Shown piece after piece: positions 46,837 to 56,840 of a stretch of DNA of 64,000 nucleotides (position 1 is its first letter; each line of letters opens with the position of its first letter). Below the pieces are notes generated by a model that ran no database searches, had not been told where the DNA came from, and saw nothing but the letters and a program-made list of their open reading frames with translations. Source of the DNA: Gammaproteobacteria bacterium (GTDB lineage Bacteria; Pseudomonadota; Gammaproteobacteria; Pseudomonadales; Pseudohongiellaceae); assembly GCA_008081045.1 (NCBI GenBank), contig VMDC01000022.1, positions 79,895 to 143,894 on the forward strand, read 5' to 3'. Position numbers and translations under genes: made by a program.

Positions 46837-46869
46837 TTGAGATTGGCAGATAACTGTATATAATTACAG
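46837..46869 (+). promoter_or_regulatory. lexA promoter with a perfect SOS box overlapping the -10
   Basis: CTGT-ATATAATT-ACAG at 46854-46869 fits the LexA consensus CTGT-N8-ACAG, and the flanking AA/TT extend the palindrome to 20 bp. A -10 TATAAT (46859-46864) lies inside the box, and a -35-like TTGAGA (46837-46842) is 16 bp upstream. LexA binding would block polymerase directly, giving self-repression. Only one box is present, unlike the two of E. coli. Confidence 0.92.
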
Positions 46870-46894
46870 TTGTTCGCCACACTGAGACACCATT

Positions 46895-47503
46895 ATGAAC
46901 AGACTCACCGGCCGCCAGGAACAGATATTGGACTACATCAGAGACTATCTCGCTGAGACTGGGTTCCCCCCTACTCGCTCTGAGATCGCGCAGGAAATGG
47001 GATTCAGAAGCCCGAACGCCGCTGAAGAGCATCTACGCGCGCTGGCGCGCAAAGGCGCCATTGAAATGTTGCCCGGCACCTCAAGAGGTATCCGCTTACC
47101 CATTTCAGAACAGTTGGGCCTTCCTATCGTCGGCCAGGTTGCCGCCGGCAGTCCAATTCTGGCTGAGGAATCTATTGCAGACTACTGCGACGTTCCCCCT
47201 GACTTGTTCTCCCCCCGGGCCGATTATCTTCTTGCGGTCAAGGGCACGAGCATGGTTGACGTCGGAATTTATGAAGATGACTTACTTGCCGTCCATAAGA
47301 CTGATCAGGCCCGGAGCGGTGATATCGTCGTGGCACGCGTCGATGACGAGGTGACGGTGAAACGTCTGGAGACCTCTCGAAGCAAGCACAAAGTCACTCT
47401 CATTGCCGAGAATCCGGATTTTGATCCTATCGTGGTTGATCTGCGTGACAGGGCCTTCGCCATTGAGGGCATCAGCGTGGGCGTGATACGACGTCAGATC
47501 TGA
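46895..47503 (+). CDS. lexA: LexA repressor
   Basis: SOS master repressor of 202 residues, the same as E. coli. The N-terminal winged helix-turn-helix is [34 protein letters not shown] plus a recognition helix with [12 protein letters not shown]. The self-cleavage site is the Ala-Gly in QVAAGSP. The catalytic Ser is in [10 protein letters not shown] and the Lys in EVTVKRLE. It is transcribed alone; no sulA follows, unlike Pseudomonas. Confidence 0.98.
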   Translation: MNRLTGRQEQILDYIRDYLAETGFPPTRSEIAQEMGFRSPNAAEEHLRALARKGAIEMLPGTSRGIRLPISEQLGLPIVGQVAAGSPILAEESIADYCDVPPDLFSPRADYLLAVKGTSMVDVGIYEDDLLAVHKTDQARSGDIVVARVDDEVTVKRLETSRSKHKVTLIAENPDFDPIVVDLRDRAFAIEGISVGVIRRQI

Positions 47504-47570
47504 ACCATCCGGTATATCCGGTTTAGAGGGGGTAAACAGTAGCTACCTCTGTCTTGCTCAACGCCCTTGA

Positions 47571-47647
47571 GTAACGCCAAAGTATCTCCAAAGTACCGCG
47601 AAAGTGGTGCGAGAGTGATGCCAGACTGATGCGAAAGTACAGCCAAG
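47571..47647. repeat. Seven degenerate 11-bp tandem repeats between lexA and topA
   Basis: Contiguous 11-bp units, consensus about GTNATGCSAAA: GTAACGCCAAA, GTATCTCCAAA, GTACCGCGAAA, GTGGTGCGAGA, GTGATGCCAGA, CTGATGCGAAA, GTACAGCCAAG. The array fills half of the 170-bp gap between the convergent lexA and topA genes and begins 67 bp after the lexA stop. The period is not a multiple of three and is close to one DNA helical turn. Confidence 0.8.
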
Positions 47648-47673
47648 CGGCACCACTCAGCTATGAGGGTTAG

Positions 47674-50334
47674 CTACTTGTTTTTTCGGGTGCTCTTCGA
47701 GGGCGCTTTGGCCGTCTTCTCAACAGCCCAGGCTCCATCCCGGTAGAACGCCTTCCAGCCGGTCGCCTTTTTGTCGACCTCGCTTTGTACATATTGCTCT
47801 TTCGTCTTGCGACTGAAGCGAATCAGCGTTTTGTTCCCTTGATCATCGGCAACTGGCGCTGAGAAAAGAAATTTGTACTTGGGATCTATCTCATCCTGAT
47901 GAGGCAGTAATTCCTCAACCAGCGGAGCCCTTGTTTCCCGATTGCGCGGAAATTTGCTGGCCGCAAGAAAAAGTCCGGAGGCGCCATCTCTCAGTACGTA
48001 GTGGTCTTCGACCGTTTCACAGCTGAGTTCAGGCATTTGAACCGGATCCATTTTGGGCGGGGCTGCCTCTCCGTTACGGAGGAGCTTTCGGGTGTTTTTA
48101 CAATCTTCATTGGTGCAGCCGAAATACTTGCCGAACCGTCCGGTTTTCAACTGCATCTCTGCACTGCATTTGTCGCATTCGAGCGTGGGGCCGTCGTAGC
48201 CCCGGATTTTGAATTCTCCATGTTCGACTTCAAACCCGGCGCAATCCGGATTGTTTCCACACACATGAAGCTTGCGTTTTTCATCGATTAGATAGGCGTC
48301 CATCGCTGTATTACAGATCTGGCATCTCTGCTTTTGACGCAGCAGCTTATTTTCGGCCTCTTCCGCTTCTTCCGCTGTATCAGTGCGTATAGCCTCCTCT
48401 CCTGGCGTTAAATTAATCGTGCTTTTACACCGCTCTTTCGGAGGCAGCGCGTAACCGGAGCAGCCCAGAAAAACGCCGGTGGAGGCTGTTCGGATCGTCA
48501 TGTGCCTGCCGCATTTCGGGCATTCAATGTCCGTATCTGTGGGATCATTAGTTCTCATCCCACCTTCTTCACTCTCCGCCACGGCCAACTGGCTGGTAAA
48601 CCCTTCGTAGAATTGGTTCAGCAATGTCTTCCAGTCGGTTTTCCCTGCGGCAACGTCATCCAGGGAATCTTCCATCTTTGCGGTGAAATCATAGCTCATT
48701 AACTCATCGAAGCTTTCCAGCAGGCGCTCAGAAACGATATCTCCCATTTTCAGGGCATAGAAACGCTTATTTTCGACTCTTACATAACCACGATCCTGTA
48801 TCGTGGAAATGATTGACGCGTAGGTAGACGGTCGACCGATATCCCTTTTTTCCAGCTCCTTAACGAGACTTGCCTCGGTGTAGCGAGCTGGCGGTTTGGT
48901 GAAATTCTGGTGAGGATCAAGTTTCTCGAGCGTCAGTGATTCACCCACCTCAACGGCGGGAAGTACAACGTCTTCATCTTTCGACGGAATCACTTTCAGA
49001 TAGCCATCAAACTGCATGATTCTGCCTTTCGTGCGAAGCTCGAATTTGTCAGCAGCAATGGTAATACTGCTGCTCAAATAACGTGCCGGCGGCATCTGGC
49101 AGGCAACGAAATATTTCCAAATCAGGTCATACAGCCTGACTGCATCCTGCTCCATACCCATAAGCTTGTCCGGCATAACCTTCACGTCACTGGGCCGGAT
49201 GGCCTCATGGGCTTCCTGAGCACCTTCTTTAGAGCTGTAGTGCAGGGGTTTTTCAGGCAAATAATCCGTGCCAAAGTTCTGCTCAATGTATTTTCGGCAC
49301 ATGTCGATGGAGTCCTGGCTGAGGTGCGTGGAATCAGTCCTCATGTAGGTAATGTAGCCAGCCTCATAAAGTCGCTGGGCCATCAGCATAGTCTTCTTGA
49401 CTCCGAAACCGAGTCTGGTACTTGCAGCTTGCTGCAGTGTGGACGTAATCAGAGGCGGACGCGGCTTGGAAGAAGTTGGCCGGTCTTCTCTTTTGCTTAC
49501 AATAAAGTCGGCACTTTTGAGAATGGTCAGTGCGGAATCTGTCTCTTGCTTGTTGCCCGGACGAAAATTTGCGCCATCGACCCTGACTACTTGGCAGCGC
49601 AGCGTATCAAGCGCGCTGGTGCTTAATTGCGAAAAGACCTCCCAGTACTCTTCAGGGATAAACGCTCGGATTTCCTGCTCTCTTTCAACTACCAGACGAA
49701 CAGCAACAGACTGGACCCGCCCCGCAGAGAGACCCCGGGCAACCTTCGCCCACAGCAAGGGAGACACCATAAAGCCAACCACCCTGTCGAGGAATCGCCT
49801 GGCTTGCTGCGCCTCTACGTAGCGCATGTCAAGTTCGCCCGGTTCGTCGAATGCCTCAGTAATGGCGCGCTTGGTAATTTCGTTAAAAACTACGCGTTTA
49901 TACCGTTCCGGGTCACCACCAATTGCTTCCTTGAGATGCCAGGCTATGGCCTCACCTTCTCTGTCAAGGTCAGTCGCCAGATAGATGTTGTCCGCATTCT
50001 TAGCCACTTTTTTGAGATCGGAAACCACTTTCTCTTTGCCGGGAAGAATCTGATAGTTGGCCTTCCAGTCCTTTTCCGGATCGATTCCCATTCTGCTGAC
50101 GAGCTGCTGTTTCGCTTTCTTTTTCTTGTAGGCTATTTTCGCCTCGGGTGCCATCTTCCGCGTTTTTGCAGCCGCGGCTGCCCGAGCCTTTGGGTCGATC
50201 TCTTTTCCACTACCGCTTGTCGGCAAATCACGGATATGCCCCACGCTCGACTTAACGACGAAATCAGGGCCCAGATATTTGTTGATCGTTTTGGCTTTGG
50301 CTGGGGATTCAACGATTACAAGAGATTTTGCCAT
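47674..50334 (-). CDS. topA: DNA topoisomerase I
   Basis: Type IA topoisomerase relaxing negative supercoils, 886 residues (E. coli 865). The Toprim domain begins [22 protein letters not shown]. The active-site tyrosine is in [14 protein letters not shown]. The C-terminal part holds three four-cysteine zinc modules: [35 protein letters not shown], and [16 protein letters not shown]. It ends with a basic Lys-rich tail (SKSTRKNK). It is convergent with lexA and has its own promoter at 50423-50451. Confidence 0.98.
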   Translation of the reverse strand: MAKSLVIVESPAKAKTINKYLGPDFVVKSSVGHIRDLPTSGSGKEIDPKARAAAAAKTRKMAPEAKIAYKKKKAKQQLVSRMGIDPEKDWKANYQILPGKEKVVSDLKKVAKNADNIYLATDLDREGEAIAWHLKEAIGGDPERYKRVVFNEITKRAITEAFDEPGELDMRYVEAQQARRFLDRVVGFMVSPLLWAKVARGLSAGRVQSVAVRLVVEREQEIRAFIPEEYWEVFSQLSTSALDTLRCQVVRVDGANFRPGNKQETDSALTILKSADFIVSKREDRPTSSKPRPPLITSTLQQAASTRLGFGVKKTMLMAQRLYEAGYITYMRTDSTHLSQDSIDMCRKYIEQNFGTDYLPEKPLHYSSKEGAQEAHEAIRPSDVKVMPDKLMGMEQDAVRLYDLIWKYFVACQMPPARYLSSSITIAADKFELRTKGRIMQFDGYLKVIPSKDEDVVLPAVEVGESLTLEKLDPHQNFTKPPARYTEASLVKELEKRDIGRPSTYASIISTIQDRGYVRVENKRFYALKMGDIVSERLLESFDELMSYDFTAKMEDSLDDVAAGKTDWKTLLNQFYEGFTSQLAVAESEEGGMRTNDPTDTDIECPKCGRHMTIRTASTGVFLGCSGYALPPKERCKSTINLTPGEEAIRTDTAEEAEEAENKLLRQKQRCQICNTAMDAYLIDEKRKLHVCGNNPDCAGFEVEHGEFKIRGYDGPTLECDKCSAEMQLKTGRFGKYFGCTNEDCKNTRKLLRNGEAAPPKMDPVQMPELSCETVEDHYVLRDGASGLFLAASKFPRNRETRAPLVEELLPHQDEIDPKYKFLFSAPVADDQGNKTLIRFSRKTKEQYVQSEVDKKATGWKAFYRDGAWAVEKTAKAPSKSTRKNK

Positions 50335-50705
50335 TTCGGGAAGTTCAAAGCAGGTTTAACGAAAGTTCGGTTAGGGGTATTTGAGCGCCAGCACGCGAGG
50401 CGACCCGCCTAAAGTGCGCACATATATAAGGGGAAGATTCGAATCGGTCAAGTCTTGTGTTATCGGCCTACTGCCATCGCATTGACGACAATGACCAGAA
50501 ATTTGACCATTCATCCTAGAGTTAACGAGCGCTGTGCGCCGGCCCTGCTCGCGTTTATCCCTGTTCGGTCAATAGCTTAATTTGCAAAAAAACGAGTCAA
50601 CCAGCCGTGGCATGTGCTTAGATTTTGCATACCAGAAAAAAGGAACGGGGAGCAATTGAGCAACATCAGACATTGACCACTGGCCGTGCCGACGTGGCTG
50701 AAAGG
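50335..50705. other. Non-coding stretch between topA and ilvE
   Basis: 371 bp between two minus-strand genes. It holds the topA promoter (listed) and must include the end of the ilvE transcript, although I see no clear hairpin with a T tract after ilvE. A T6 run on the minus strand near 50640 lacks a convincing stem. No small gene was recognised. Confidence 0.5.
50423..50451 (-). promoter_or_regulatory. Sigma-70 promoter of topA
   Basis: Minus strand -35 TTGACC (50446-50451), 17-bp spacer, -10 TATATA (50423-50428), about 90 bp before the topA start. The -10 is followed by TGTGCGCAC, a perfect palindrome-like TGCGCA core. Confidence 0.7.
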
Positions 50706-51752
50706 CTACATCTCAACCTCGTGCAGCCAGCCAAACCGGTCCTCGACCTCACCCCTTTGCAGCTGGACCAGCGAGTCATAAAGCTTTTGCATAACAGGCC
50801 CAACCGTATACCCGTCTCCATTGACGATATGCCATTTTGAATCAAAATAAACACGACCAACCGGAGACAGAACGGCCGCCGTCCCGCAGGCACTCATTTC
50901 GGCAAACGAGTCAAATTCGGCCCGCAGATCTATCGCGCGCTCTTGTGTTGGCATTTCAAACTGCTGGCTTGCAATTTCCATGACAGAGCGCCGAGTAATG
51001 CTCGGTAAGATTGCCTGAGAAGACGGGGTGACCAATTCACCGCTTGTCAGCGCGATCACGATGTTGGCCGAGCCTGCTTCGTCGATAAAGCGATGTGAAG
51101 CCGAATCAAGATACAGGGCCTCACTGGCACCGAGTTCCTGTGCTTTCAGGGTCGCGAGCAAACCACCGGCGTAATTTGCCCCAGCTTTATAGCTTCCGGT
51201 TCCCTGAGGTGCCGCCCTGTCGAAATCCGAAACAGCCAAACTGATCGCTGCCAGTCCCGCCGATTTATAGTAAGGCCCCACCGGCGACACAAATACCCGG
51301 AATTCGAAAGATTGAGCAGGCTTGAGGCCGAGATTTTCGCCCACGCCGATGAGCATCGGACGAATGTAGAGAGCCGCTCCGGATCCATAAGGCGGAATCC
51401 AGCCATAATTTGCCCGCACCGCTTCTTCTACTGCGGCAATAAAGAGCGCCTGCGGGACCTCTGGCATGAGTAAGCGAGAAGCTGTGCGATTCATACGCTC
51501 ACTGTTTAAGGCCGGGCGAAAAAGCACCACGCGACCGTCCTGCGTGGTTTGCGCTTTCATCCCTTCAAAGCACTGCTGAGCATAATGCAGGGAGGGCGCT
51601 CCTTCATGGATTAGCATATTCTCTTCACTGATCAGACTGCCCGGCAACCAATCCCCATCCTGAAAAACCGCCGAGTAACGAAAGTCAGTTTTAATATACT
51701 GAAAGCCTAATTCCGCCCATTTCAATGGCTTCTTGCTTAAGTTTACATCCAT
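50706..51752 (-). CDS. ilvE: Branched-chain amino acid aminotransferase
   Basis: PLP enzyme for the last step of Leu, Ile and Val synthesis (class IV fold). The catalytic lysine is in GTGSYKAGANYAGGL. LHYAQQCFEGMKAQ, the PLP phosphate-binding RFIDEAGSANIV, and the C-terminal SACGTAAVLSPVGRVYF are family blocks. The frame is open from a TTG at 51794, but the ATG at 51752 (MDVNLSKKP) gives the usual length of about 348 residues. It is the long BCAT type, not the short E. coli type. Divergent from tatD. Confidence 0.94.
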   Translation of the reverse strand: MDVNLSKKPLKWAELGFQYIKTDFRYSAVFQDGDWLPGSLISEENMLIHEGAPSLHYAQQCFEGMKAQTTQDGRVVLFRPALNSERMNRTASRLLMPEVPQALFIAAVEEAVRANYGWIPPYGSGAALYIRPMLIGVGENLGLKPAQSFEFRVFVSPVGPYYKSAGLAAISLAVSDFDRAAPQGTGSYKAGANYAGGLLATLKAQELGASEALYLDSASHRFIDEAGSANIVIALTSGELVTPSSQAILPSITRRSVMEIASQQFEMPTQERAIDLRAEFDSFAEMSACGTAAVLSPVGRVYFDSKWHIVNGDGYTVGPVMQKLYDSLVQLQRGEVEDRFGWLHEVEM

Positions 51753-51864
51753 TGGTTGAACCCCATCAGCAGAGAGCGCAGTATTATCAGGCAATACTTA
51801 ATGAATAGCCATATACGTCCTTCCCACGAGCGCAGGACATTCCGCCCGAATGAGCCACTGATCA

Positions 51865-52707
51865 ATGAATCCTCAACTATCCAACCTGATTGATATAGGC
51901 GCCAATCTGACACACAGCGCTTTTGAGCATGATTTTGAGAAGGTGATTACCGAATCGAAAAGTGCGGGACTTTCTCACATTATTCTGACAGGAACCGATC
52001 TTCACTCCAGTACAGCAGCAACAAATCTGGCACGTCAACGTCCAAATTTTTTCAGCAGCACTGCCGGGTTTCATCCGCATGTATCGGGGGATGTGACAAC
52101 AGCAGACTTCGACCACCTGCAGACCTTGCTGACCAATCCTGAAGTTGTCGCCATTGGCGAAACGGGTCTGGACTTTAACCGAAATTATTCCCCGCCAGAC
52201 AAACAGCGCCAGGTATTCGAAACACACCTGGAGCTGGCATGCACTGTTCACAAACCGCTGTTTCTTCATCAGAGGGACGCCCACACCGATTTTTACAGCA
52301 TGCTTTGCGCCTATCGCGAGCACATTCCCGGTGGTGTAGTCCACTGTTTCACCGACTCACGTCAAGCATTAAGGGATTACCTTGATCTGGACATGCACAT
52401 AGGCATAACCGGCTGGGTCTGTGACGAGCGGCGTGGTCGCGCACTACAGGATATCGTGAGATACATTCCGCATGACCGCTTACTGATTGAAACGGATGCA
52501 CCCTATTTACTGCCCAGAACGCTGCGCCCAAAGCCAAAATCCAGACGAAACGAACCAAAGCATCTCACAGAGGTCTTGAGCGTACTTGCGGCGTGCCGAA
52601 AAGAAGATGCTGGCTGGCTGGGCCTGACCACCTCCAACAATGCCCGAAGCCTCTTTCAGCTGGACAGCAGATCCCTGACACCCGCTGCAGAGGTCACGAC
52701 GAGCTGA
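51865..52707 (+). CDS. tatD: TatD-family metal-dependent DNase
   Basis: 280 residues, close to E. coli TatD itself rather than YcfH. LIDIGANLTHSAFEHD at the N-terminus is the TatD form of the metal motif. VAIGETGLDFNRNYSPP, FLHQRDAH, VVHCFTDS, IGITGWVCDERRG, and LLIETDAPYLLPRTL with SRRNEPKHL are all conserved. TatD is a 3'-5' exonuclease linked to DNA repair and turnover. The tatABC genes are not next to it. It has a free-standing position between ilvE and the glutaredoxin-like gene. Confidence 0.95.
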   Translation: MNPQLSNLIDIGANLTHSAFEHDFEKVITESKSAGLSHIILTGTDLHSSTAATNLARQRPNFFSSTAGFHPHVSGDVTTADFDHLQTLLTNPEVVAIGETGLDFNRNYSPPDKQRQVFETHLELACTVHKPLFLHQRDAHTDFYSMLCAYREHIPGGVVHCFTDSRQALRDYLDLDMHIGITGWVCDERRGRALQDIVRYIPHDRLLIETDAPYLLPRTLRPKPKSRRNEPKHLTEVLSVLAACRKEDAGWLGLTTSNNARSLFQLDSRSLTPAAEVTTS

Positions 52708-52774
52708 CCCCAGCGATACGCACATCGAATTGCATAAGAATCGGTGCAGCGCCTCCGGTAGTCTTTAGACGGCA

Positions 52775-53014
52775 CTAGCGTGCCGCAAAGCGCTCGAGTT
52801 CATCGAGGGTAAATGGCCAGCCCAACTCCTGCAGAGTGTCATCTCTGCTGACGACGGGAATTCGCGTGCCGTAGCGTGCAACCAGCCTTTCATCGGTCGC
52901 GATATCAATCTCAACAAGCGAGATTTCTCTTACAGAGCGCAGCTGAACAATCAGTTGCGCAGCAATTTCACACAAATGGCAACCGGGGGTGGTATAAAAA
53001 GTCAGATTTCTCAC
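52775..53014 (-). CDS. Glutaredoxin-like thiol protein (DUF836)
   Basis: Small thioredoxin-fold protein. From the GTG at 53014 it has 79 residues, the usual size. The frame runs on to 53080, but the extra residues have no family support. LTFYTTPGCHLCEIAAQLI carries the CxxC (CHLC) active site. VEIDIATDERLVARYGTRIPVV includes the cis-proline loop (RIPVV). Its redox partner is unknown. Convergent with tatD. Confidence 0.88.
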   Translation of the reverse strand: MRNLTFYTTPGCHLCEIAAQLIVQLRSVREISLVEIDIATDERLVARYGTRIPVVSRDDTLQELGWPFTLDELERFAAR

Positions 53015-53311
53015 GAGGCGACCTGAAGCTTGGGTTTCCGCTGTTTTATCTGCAAGGCAGCTTGCGCGAATTAGACACAAATCTGCCAGCCATTGCCAGT
53101 GTGCATACGCCGCAAGCTCAAGGCGCCAGCGCAGTGCTTTGTAACTTGAAGTGTATTGAGAAGATCGCGGCCTAACTGATGAAAACCCAACTAATCTTCA
53201 CGCTGATCATAAGCTACACTCCGCTACAATGTTCGCCTAGACATGCATTTCAAAACGTTTACAATCGCCAGACTCCACTAGAGCACCTCGCAGAACTGGG
53301 AATCCCGACGA

Positions 53312-54271
53312 ATGAGCCAACACGGACATATAGTTAAGCTAAAAGACTGGCTTTCAAAGCAGATCATTGGACAAGAGAAGCTGCTCGACCGACTCCTGAT
53401 TGCCTTGCTCGCTGATGGTCATCTGCTGGTAGAGGGAGCGCCCGGTCTGGCTAAAACCAAGGCCATCAAGGACTTATCTCGAGCCATTGAAGGAGATTTT
53501 CACCGAATCCAGTTTACCCCTGACCTGCTACCCAGCGATATCACTGGCACCGAAATTTTCCGCCCGGAAGATGGCTCCTTCCGTTTTCAGCAAGGCCCGA
53601 TTTTTCACAACCTGGTGTTGGCTGACGAGATCAACAGAGCCCCGGCGAAAGTCCAGTCTGCCCTGCTCGAAGCCATGGCCGAGCGGCAGGTATCGGTGGG
53701 GCGCGACTCGTTCACACTGCCGGATCTGTTTCTGGTGATGGCAACCCAGAATCCCATCGAGCAGGAGGGCACCTACCCGTTGCCGGAAGCCCAGCTTGAC
53801 CGGTTCCTCATGCACGTCACGATTGACTACCCTGCCGTCGAAGCGGAAAGAGACATTCTGAATCTGGTCAGAAATGAAGCCGCTAATGTCGAAGGTCTGG
53901 CGCCAGAACAGGTGGTTCAGGCCGATTTGTTCGCAGCGCGGCAGGAAGTACTGGCTATGCATATGGCCCCTGAGGTGGAGGAATACATCATCCAACTGGT
54001 CATGGCGACCCGGAATCCGGGGCTGTACGGAGACGATCTCAAAGCCTGGCTCGAATATGGAGCCAGCCCTCGTGGCACGATTTCACTGGATCGCTGCGCC
54101 AGAGCACATTCCTGGATACAAGGGCGTGATTTTGTAAGCCCGGATGATGTTCAGGAAATCCTGTTTGATGTGCTGCGCCATCGAATTTTGCTTAGCTTTG
54201 AAGCCGAAGCCAGTGGCATCACTCCAGACCACGTGCTCGAAACGATCAGAGAACGTGTCCCGTCCGCCTGA
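53312..54271 (+). CDS. MoxR-family AAA+ ATPase
   Basis: First gene of the Bat operon, 319 residues. Walker A is GAPGLAKTKAI, Walker B is LVLADEINRAPAK, sensor 1 is ATQNPIEQEGTYPLPEAQLDRF. MoxR ATPases act as chaperones that insert metals or cofactors or activate partner complexes together with VWA-domain proteins; here the partners are encoded just downstream. A TACAAT at 53225-53230 could be a -10, but I see no good -35. 18 bp separate it from the DUF58 gene. Confidence 0.94.
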   Translation: MSQHGHIVKLKDWLSKQIIGQEKLLDRLLIALLADGHLLVEGAPGLAKTKAIKDLSRAIEGDFHRIQFTPDLLPSDITGTEIFRPEDGSFRFQQGPIFHNLVLADEINRAPAKVQSALLEAMAERQVSVGRDSFTLPDLFLVMATQNPIEQEGTYPLPEAQLDRFLMHVTIDYPAVEAERDILNLVRNEAANVEGLAPEQVVQADLFAARQEVLAMHMAPEVEEYIIQLVMATRNPGLYGDDLKAWLEYGASPRGTISLDRCARAHSWIQGRDFVSPDDVQEILFDVLRHRILLSFEAEASGITPDHVLETIRERVPSA

Positions 54272-54289
54272 TTAGCTTGGTTCCTCCTA

Positions 54290-55270
54290 ATGTCAGCTAG
54301 GCCAGCCATCGACCCTCAGCACGCTCGCTACCAAAGTAAGGGTGCTGTTGTCTCGCTGCAGCAGCTTCTCATCCAACGCTATGCCGCCAGGACCCTCGAG
54401 TATCTCGCGCACTCCCGCTCGATCGCCGGCATTTCCGGTTTGCACCTGTCAAAGATGCGCGGTAGGGGAATCGATTTTGAGGAATTTCGCCCCTACCAAG
54501 CCGGGGATGACATCCGCCTGATAGACTGGCGGGTGACCGCTCGCACCAGCCGACCCTTTACCAAGGTTTTTCGGGAAGAGCGGGAAAGACCCGTAATAAT
54601 CGCCGTAGACCAAAGCCGTAATATGTATTTCGGCAGCCAGGTTGCGTTCAAGTCTGTCATTGCGGCTCAAGCAGCCGCCGTGTTCTGCTGGTTGGCAATC
54701 GATAATGGCGATCGGGTTGGCGGTCTGGTCTACTCGGACAGAAGCTCCAGCCTGGTCCGACCCAAACGTTCGAGGCGCTCTGCTTTACATTTGCTGAATC
54801 AGGTCTTTCAGTACAATCAAGAGCTGCAGCAAGTCACCTCTCCCGACGAAGAGCCGGAGCCTGAACCTGAATTTCAGCCCGGGCTCGCGGCTGCGCTGAG
54901 CCAGATACGGCGAATCTCCAAACCGGGCAGTACGCTTTACATCATCTCAGACTTCATGACTTTGGACGACAAAGCACTGCAGTATATGAACCAACTGTCC
55001 CGGCACAATAATGTGATCTGCTGCCTGGTCTACGATGTGCTGGAAGAAAATCTTCCGGTACCCGGTATTTACAGCATCACGGACGGTAGCCGCAAAGGCG
55101 CTTTGAATACACATAACTCCAAGGCCCGACAACGCTATAAACATCAATTCCAGGAGCGGATGCAGTTTCTCGAGAGCGAGCTCGACAAGCTGCAGATTCG
55201 TCTGATCAAAATGCGAACCAATCAACTGGTAGTTGAACAGATTCGAGAATGGATAGCGAAGAATTACTAG
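54290..55270 (+). CDS. DUF58 domain protein of the Bat operon
   Basis: 326 residues. The DUF58 core is GRGIDFEEFRPYQAGDDIRLIDWRVTARTSRPFTKVFREERERPVIIAVDQS, which resembles a degenerate VWA fold with a DxS-type site (VDQSRNM). It usually links MoxR to the membrane VWA proteins. No membrane helix in this one. Its last 22 nt overlap the following gene. Confidence 0.92.
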   Translation: MSARPAIDPQHARYQSKGAVVSLQQLLIQRYAARTLEYLAHSRSIAGISGLHLSKMRGRGIDFEEFRPYQAGDDIRLIDWRVTARTSRPFTKVFREERERPVIIAVDQSRNMYFGSQVAFKSVIAAQAAAVFCWLAIDNGDRVGGLVYSDRSSSLVRPKRSRRSALHLLNQVFQYNQELQQVTSPDEEPEPEPEFQPGLAAALSQIRRISKPGSTLYIISDFMTLDDKALQYMNQLSRHNNVICCLVYDVLEENLPVPGIYSITDGSRKGALNTHNSKARQRYKHQFQERMQFLESELDKLQIRLIKMRTNQLVVEQIREWIAKNY

Positions 55271-55785
55271 CCCAGCTGGCGGACATTCACCTGCCCGCCG
55301 AAGTCAGTTTTTGGCCGCCTGCTCCCGGCTGGTGGATTCTCACGGCACTGCTGTTCATCGCGGCCGGTATTGCAGCCAGAAAACTCTATGAGAAAGCTGA
55401 GCAGCGTAAGGCCTGCCAGTACGCCCTGACTGAACTCGAGAACTGCCTGAAGCGACTTGGCGAGAGCACCGGCCAGGACAAACTGCTTCGTTATGTGAAT
55501 GATGTAAACACGGTACTACGGCGCGTTGCCCTGGTTAAATTTCCTGAATCCAATCCGGGCAGTCTGGCCGGGGATTCTTGGGTTGCTTTTATCCGCCGGA
55601 CAGGTGACTCTTCAAGGCTAAACGACCAGCTCTCCGCTGCCCTGTCTCATGGTCGATTCAGAACACAGATCGAGCTCGACAGTCAGGCACTGCATGAGAT
55701 GGCGCACAGCTGGATTTACAGTGTCTACCAGACCGACACAAGCCCCTCCACAGAGCTGGAGTTGACGGAAGGATCTCGCCGCTAA
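55249..55785 (+). CDS. DUF4381 membrane protein of the Bat operon
   Basis: 178 residues, DUF4381 family. An N-terminal segment with a Pro/Trp-rich motif (VSFWPPAPGWWILTALLFIAAGIAARKLY) includes one membrane helix. The rest is cytoplasmic and helical, with the family pattern LLRYVNDVNTVLRRVALVKFP and a SLAGDSWVAFI block. Always found in MoxR-VWA operons. Start overlaps DUF58 by 22 nt, and its stop overlaps batA by one base (TAATG). Confidence 0.9.
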   Translation: MDSEELLAQLADIHLPAEVSFWPPAPGWWILTALLFIAAGIAARKLYEKAEQRKACQYALTELENCLKRLGESTGQDKLLRYVNDVNTVLRRVALVKFPESNPGSLAGDSWVAFIRRTGDSSRLNDQLSAALSHGRFRTQIELDSQALHEMAHSWIYSVYQTDTSPSTELELTEGSRR

Positions 55786-56840
55786 TGCTCGAATTCACCT
55801 GGCCATGGGTCTTTATCCTGCTCCCGCTACCCTACCTTGTGTACCGCCTGTTCAGTCAGGCACCGCGACAGGATGCAGCGCTGTACGTACCGTTCTTCAG
55901 CATTCTCTCCCGATTACAATCTGACAATGAAAGCCTGAGCAGCGGTCGCTTACTGAGCCTGATTTGCTGCACACTGATCTGGCTTCTCATCATCATCGCC
56001 GCCAGCAGACCGCAATGGCTCGGCGACCCGGTTCAATTGCCTTCGACGGGTCGGGATTTGATGCTTTCTGTAGACATTTCCGGCTCGATGGAAGCGCAAG
56101 ATATGGTGGTCGGCAACCGGCAGGCTTCACGGATTGACGTGGTCAAAGCTGTTGTCGGAGATTTCGTTGAACGCCGTGAAGGCGACAGACTCGGCTTAAT
56201 TTTGTTCGCGGCTCACGCTTACATACAGGCCCCTCTGACTTTTGATCGAGAAACAGTAGGCACGCTTTTAGATGAAGCCGAAATCGGCATCATTGAAGAA
56301 TCGGCTACCGCGATCGGTGACGCCATCGGATTAGGCGTTCTTCACCTGAGGAACCGGCCCGAAAACAGTCGCGTTCTTGTCCTGCTGACAGATGGCGTGA
56401 ACAACGCCGGCGCAGTCTCTCCGGAACAGGCGGGGCAGCTCGCCCAGCAGGAGAACATCAAGATCTACACGATTGGCATAGGCGCAGATCAGGTTGTACA
56501 ACGCACTTTTTTCGGGGCTCGGGCTATCAATCCGTCCGCCGAACTGGATGAAGCCGTACTTACTCAAATCGCTGAGTCCACCGGAGGAAGATATTTCCGG
56601 GCCCGAGATGTGAATGATCTGGTGGGCATTTATGAAGAACTGGACCGACTCGAGACCATTGAGCAGGATGAGCAGACCTATCGACCTACCCGCGTCCTGT
56701 TTTACTGGCCGCTTGGTGCAGCCCTGGTCATCAGCTTCATTCTCGCCCTGTTTTCGATCCCCTGGCTATCGCTCGCCGGTCGCGCCCGCGTGCAGGCAGA
56801 TGACGATTCAGCGCCGAGTCCGGAAGGAAGCAGCGCCTGA
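55785..56840 (+). CDS. batA: BatA-like VWA-domain membrane protein
   Basis: 351 residues. Two N-terminal membrane helices (WPWVFILLPLPYLVYRLF; LICCTLIWLLIIIAASRP) precede a von Willebrand A domain with the metal-ion site DISGSM (DxSxS), later TAIGDAIG and LLTDGVNNAG. A final helix follows near residue 305 (FYWPLGAALVISFILALFSIPWL). In Bacteroides and related systems BatA supports aerotolerance; in gammaproteobacteria the role is less clear. Coupled to the next gene by TGATG overlap at 56838-56842. Confidence 0.9.
   Translation: MLEFTWPWVFILLPLPYLVYRLFSQAPRQDAALYVPFFSILSRLQSDNESLSSGRLLSLICCTLIWLLIIIAASRPQWLGDPVQLPSTGRDLMLSVDISGSMEAQDMVVGNRQASRIDVVKAVVGDFVERREGDRLGLILFAAHAYIQAPLTFDRETVGTLLDEAEIGIIEESATAIGDAIGLGVLHLRNRPENSRVLVLLTDGVNNAGAVSPEQAGQLAQQENIKIYTIGIGADQVVQRTFFGARAINPSAELDEAVLTQIAESTGGRYFRARDVNDLVGIYEELDRLETIEQDEQTYRPTRVLFYWPLGAALVISFILALFSIPWLSLAGRARVQADDDSAPSPEGSSA

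Noticed and set aside
47571..47647. CRISPR array
   Set aside because: Repeats are 11 bp, contiguous and degenerate, with no spacers and no cas genes.
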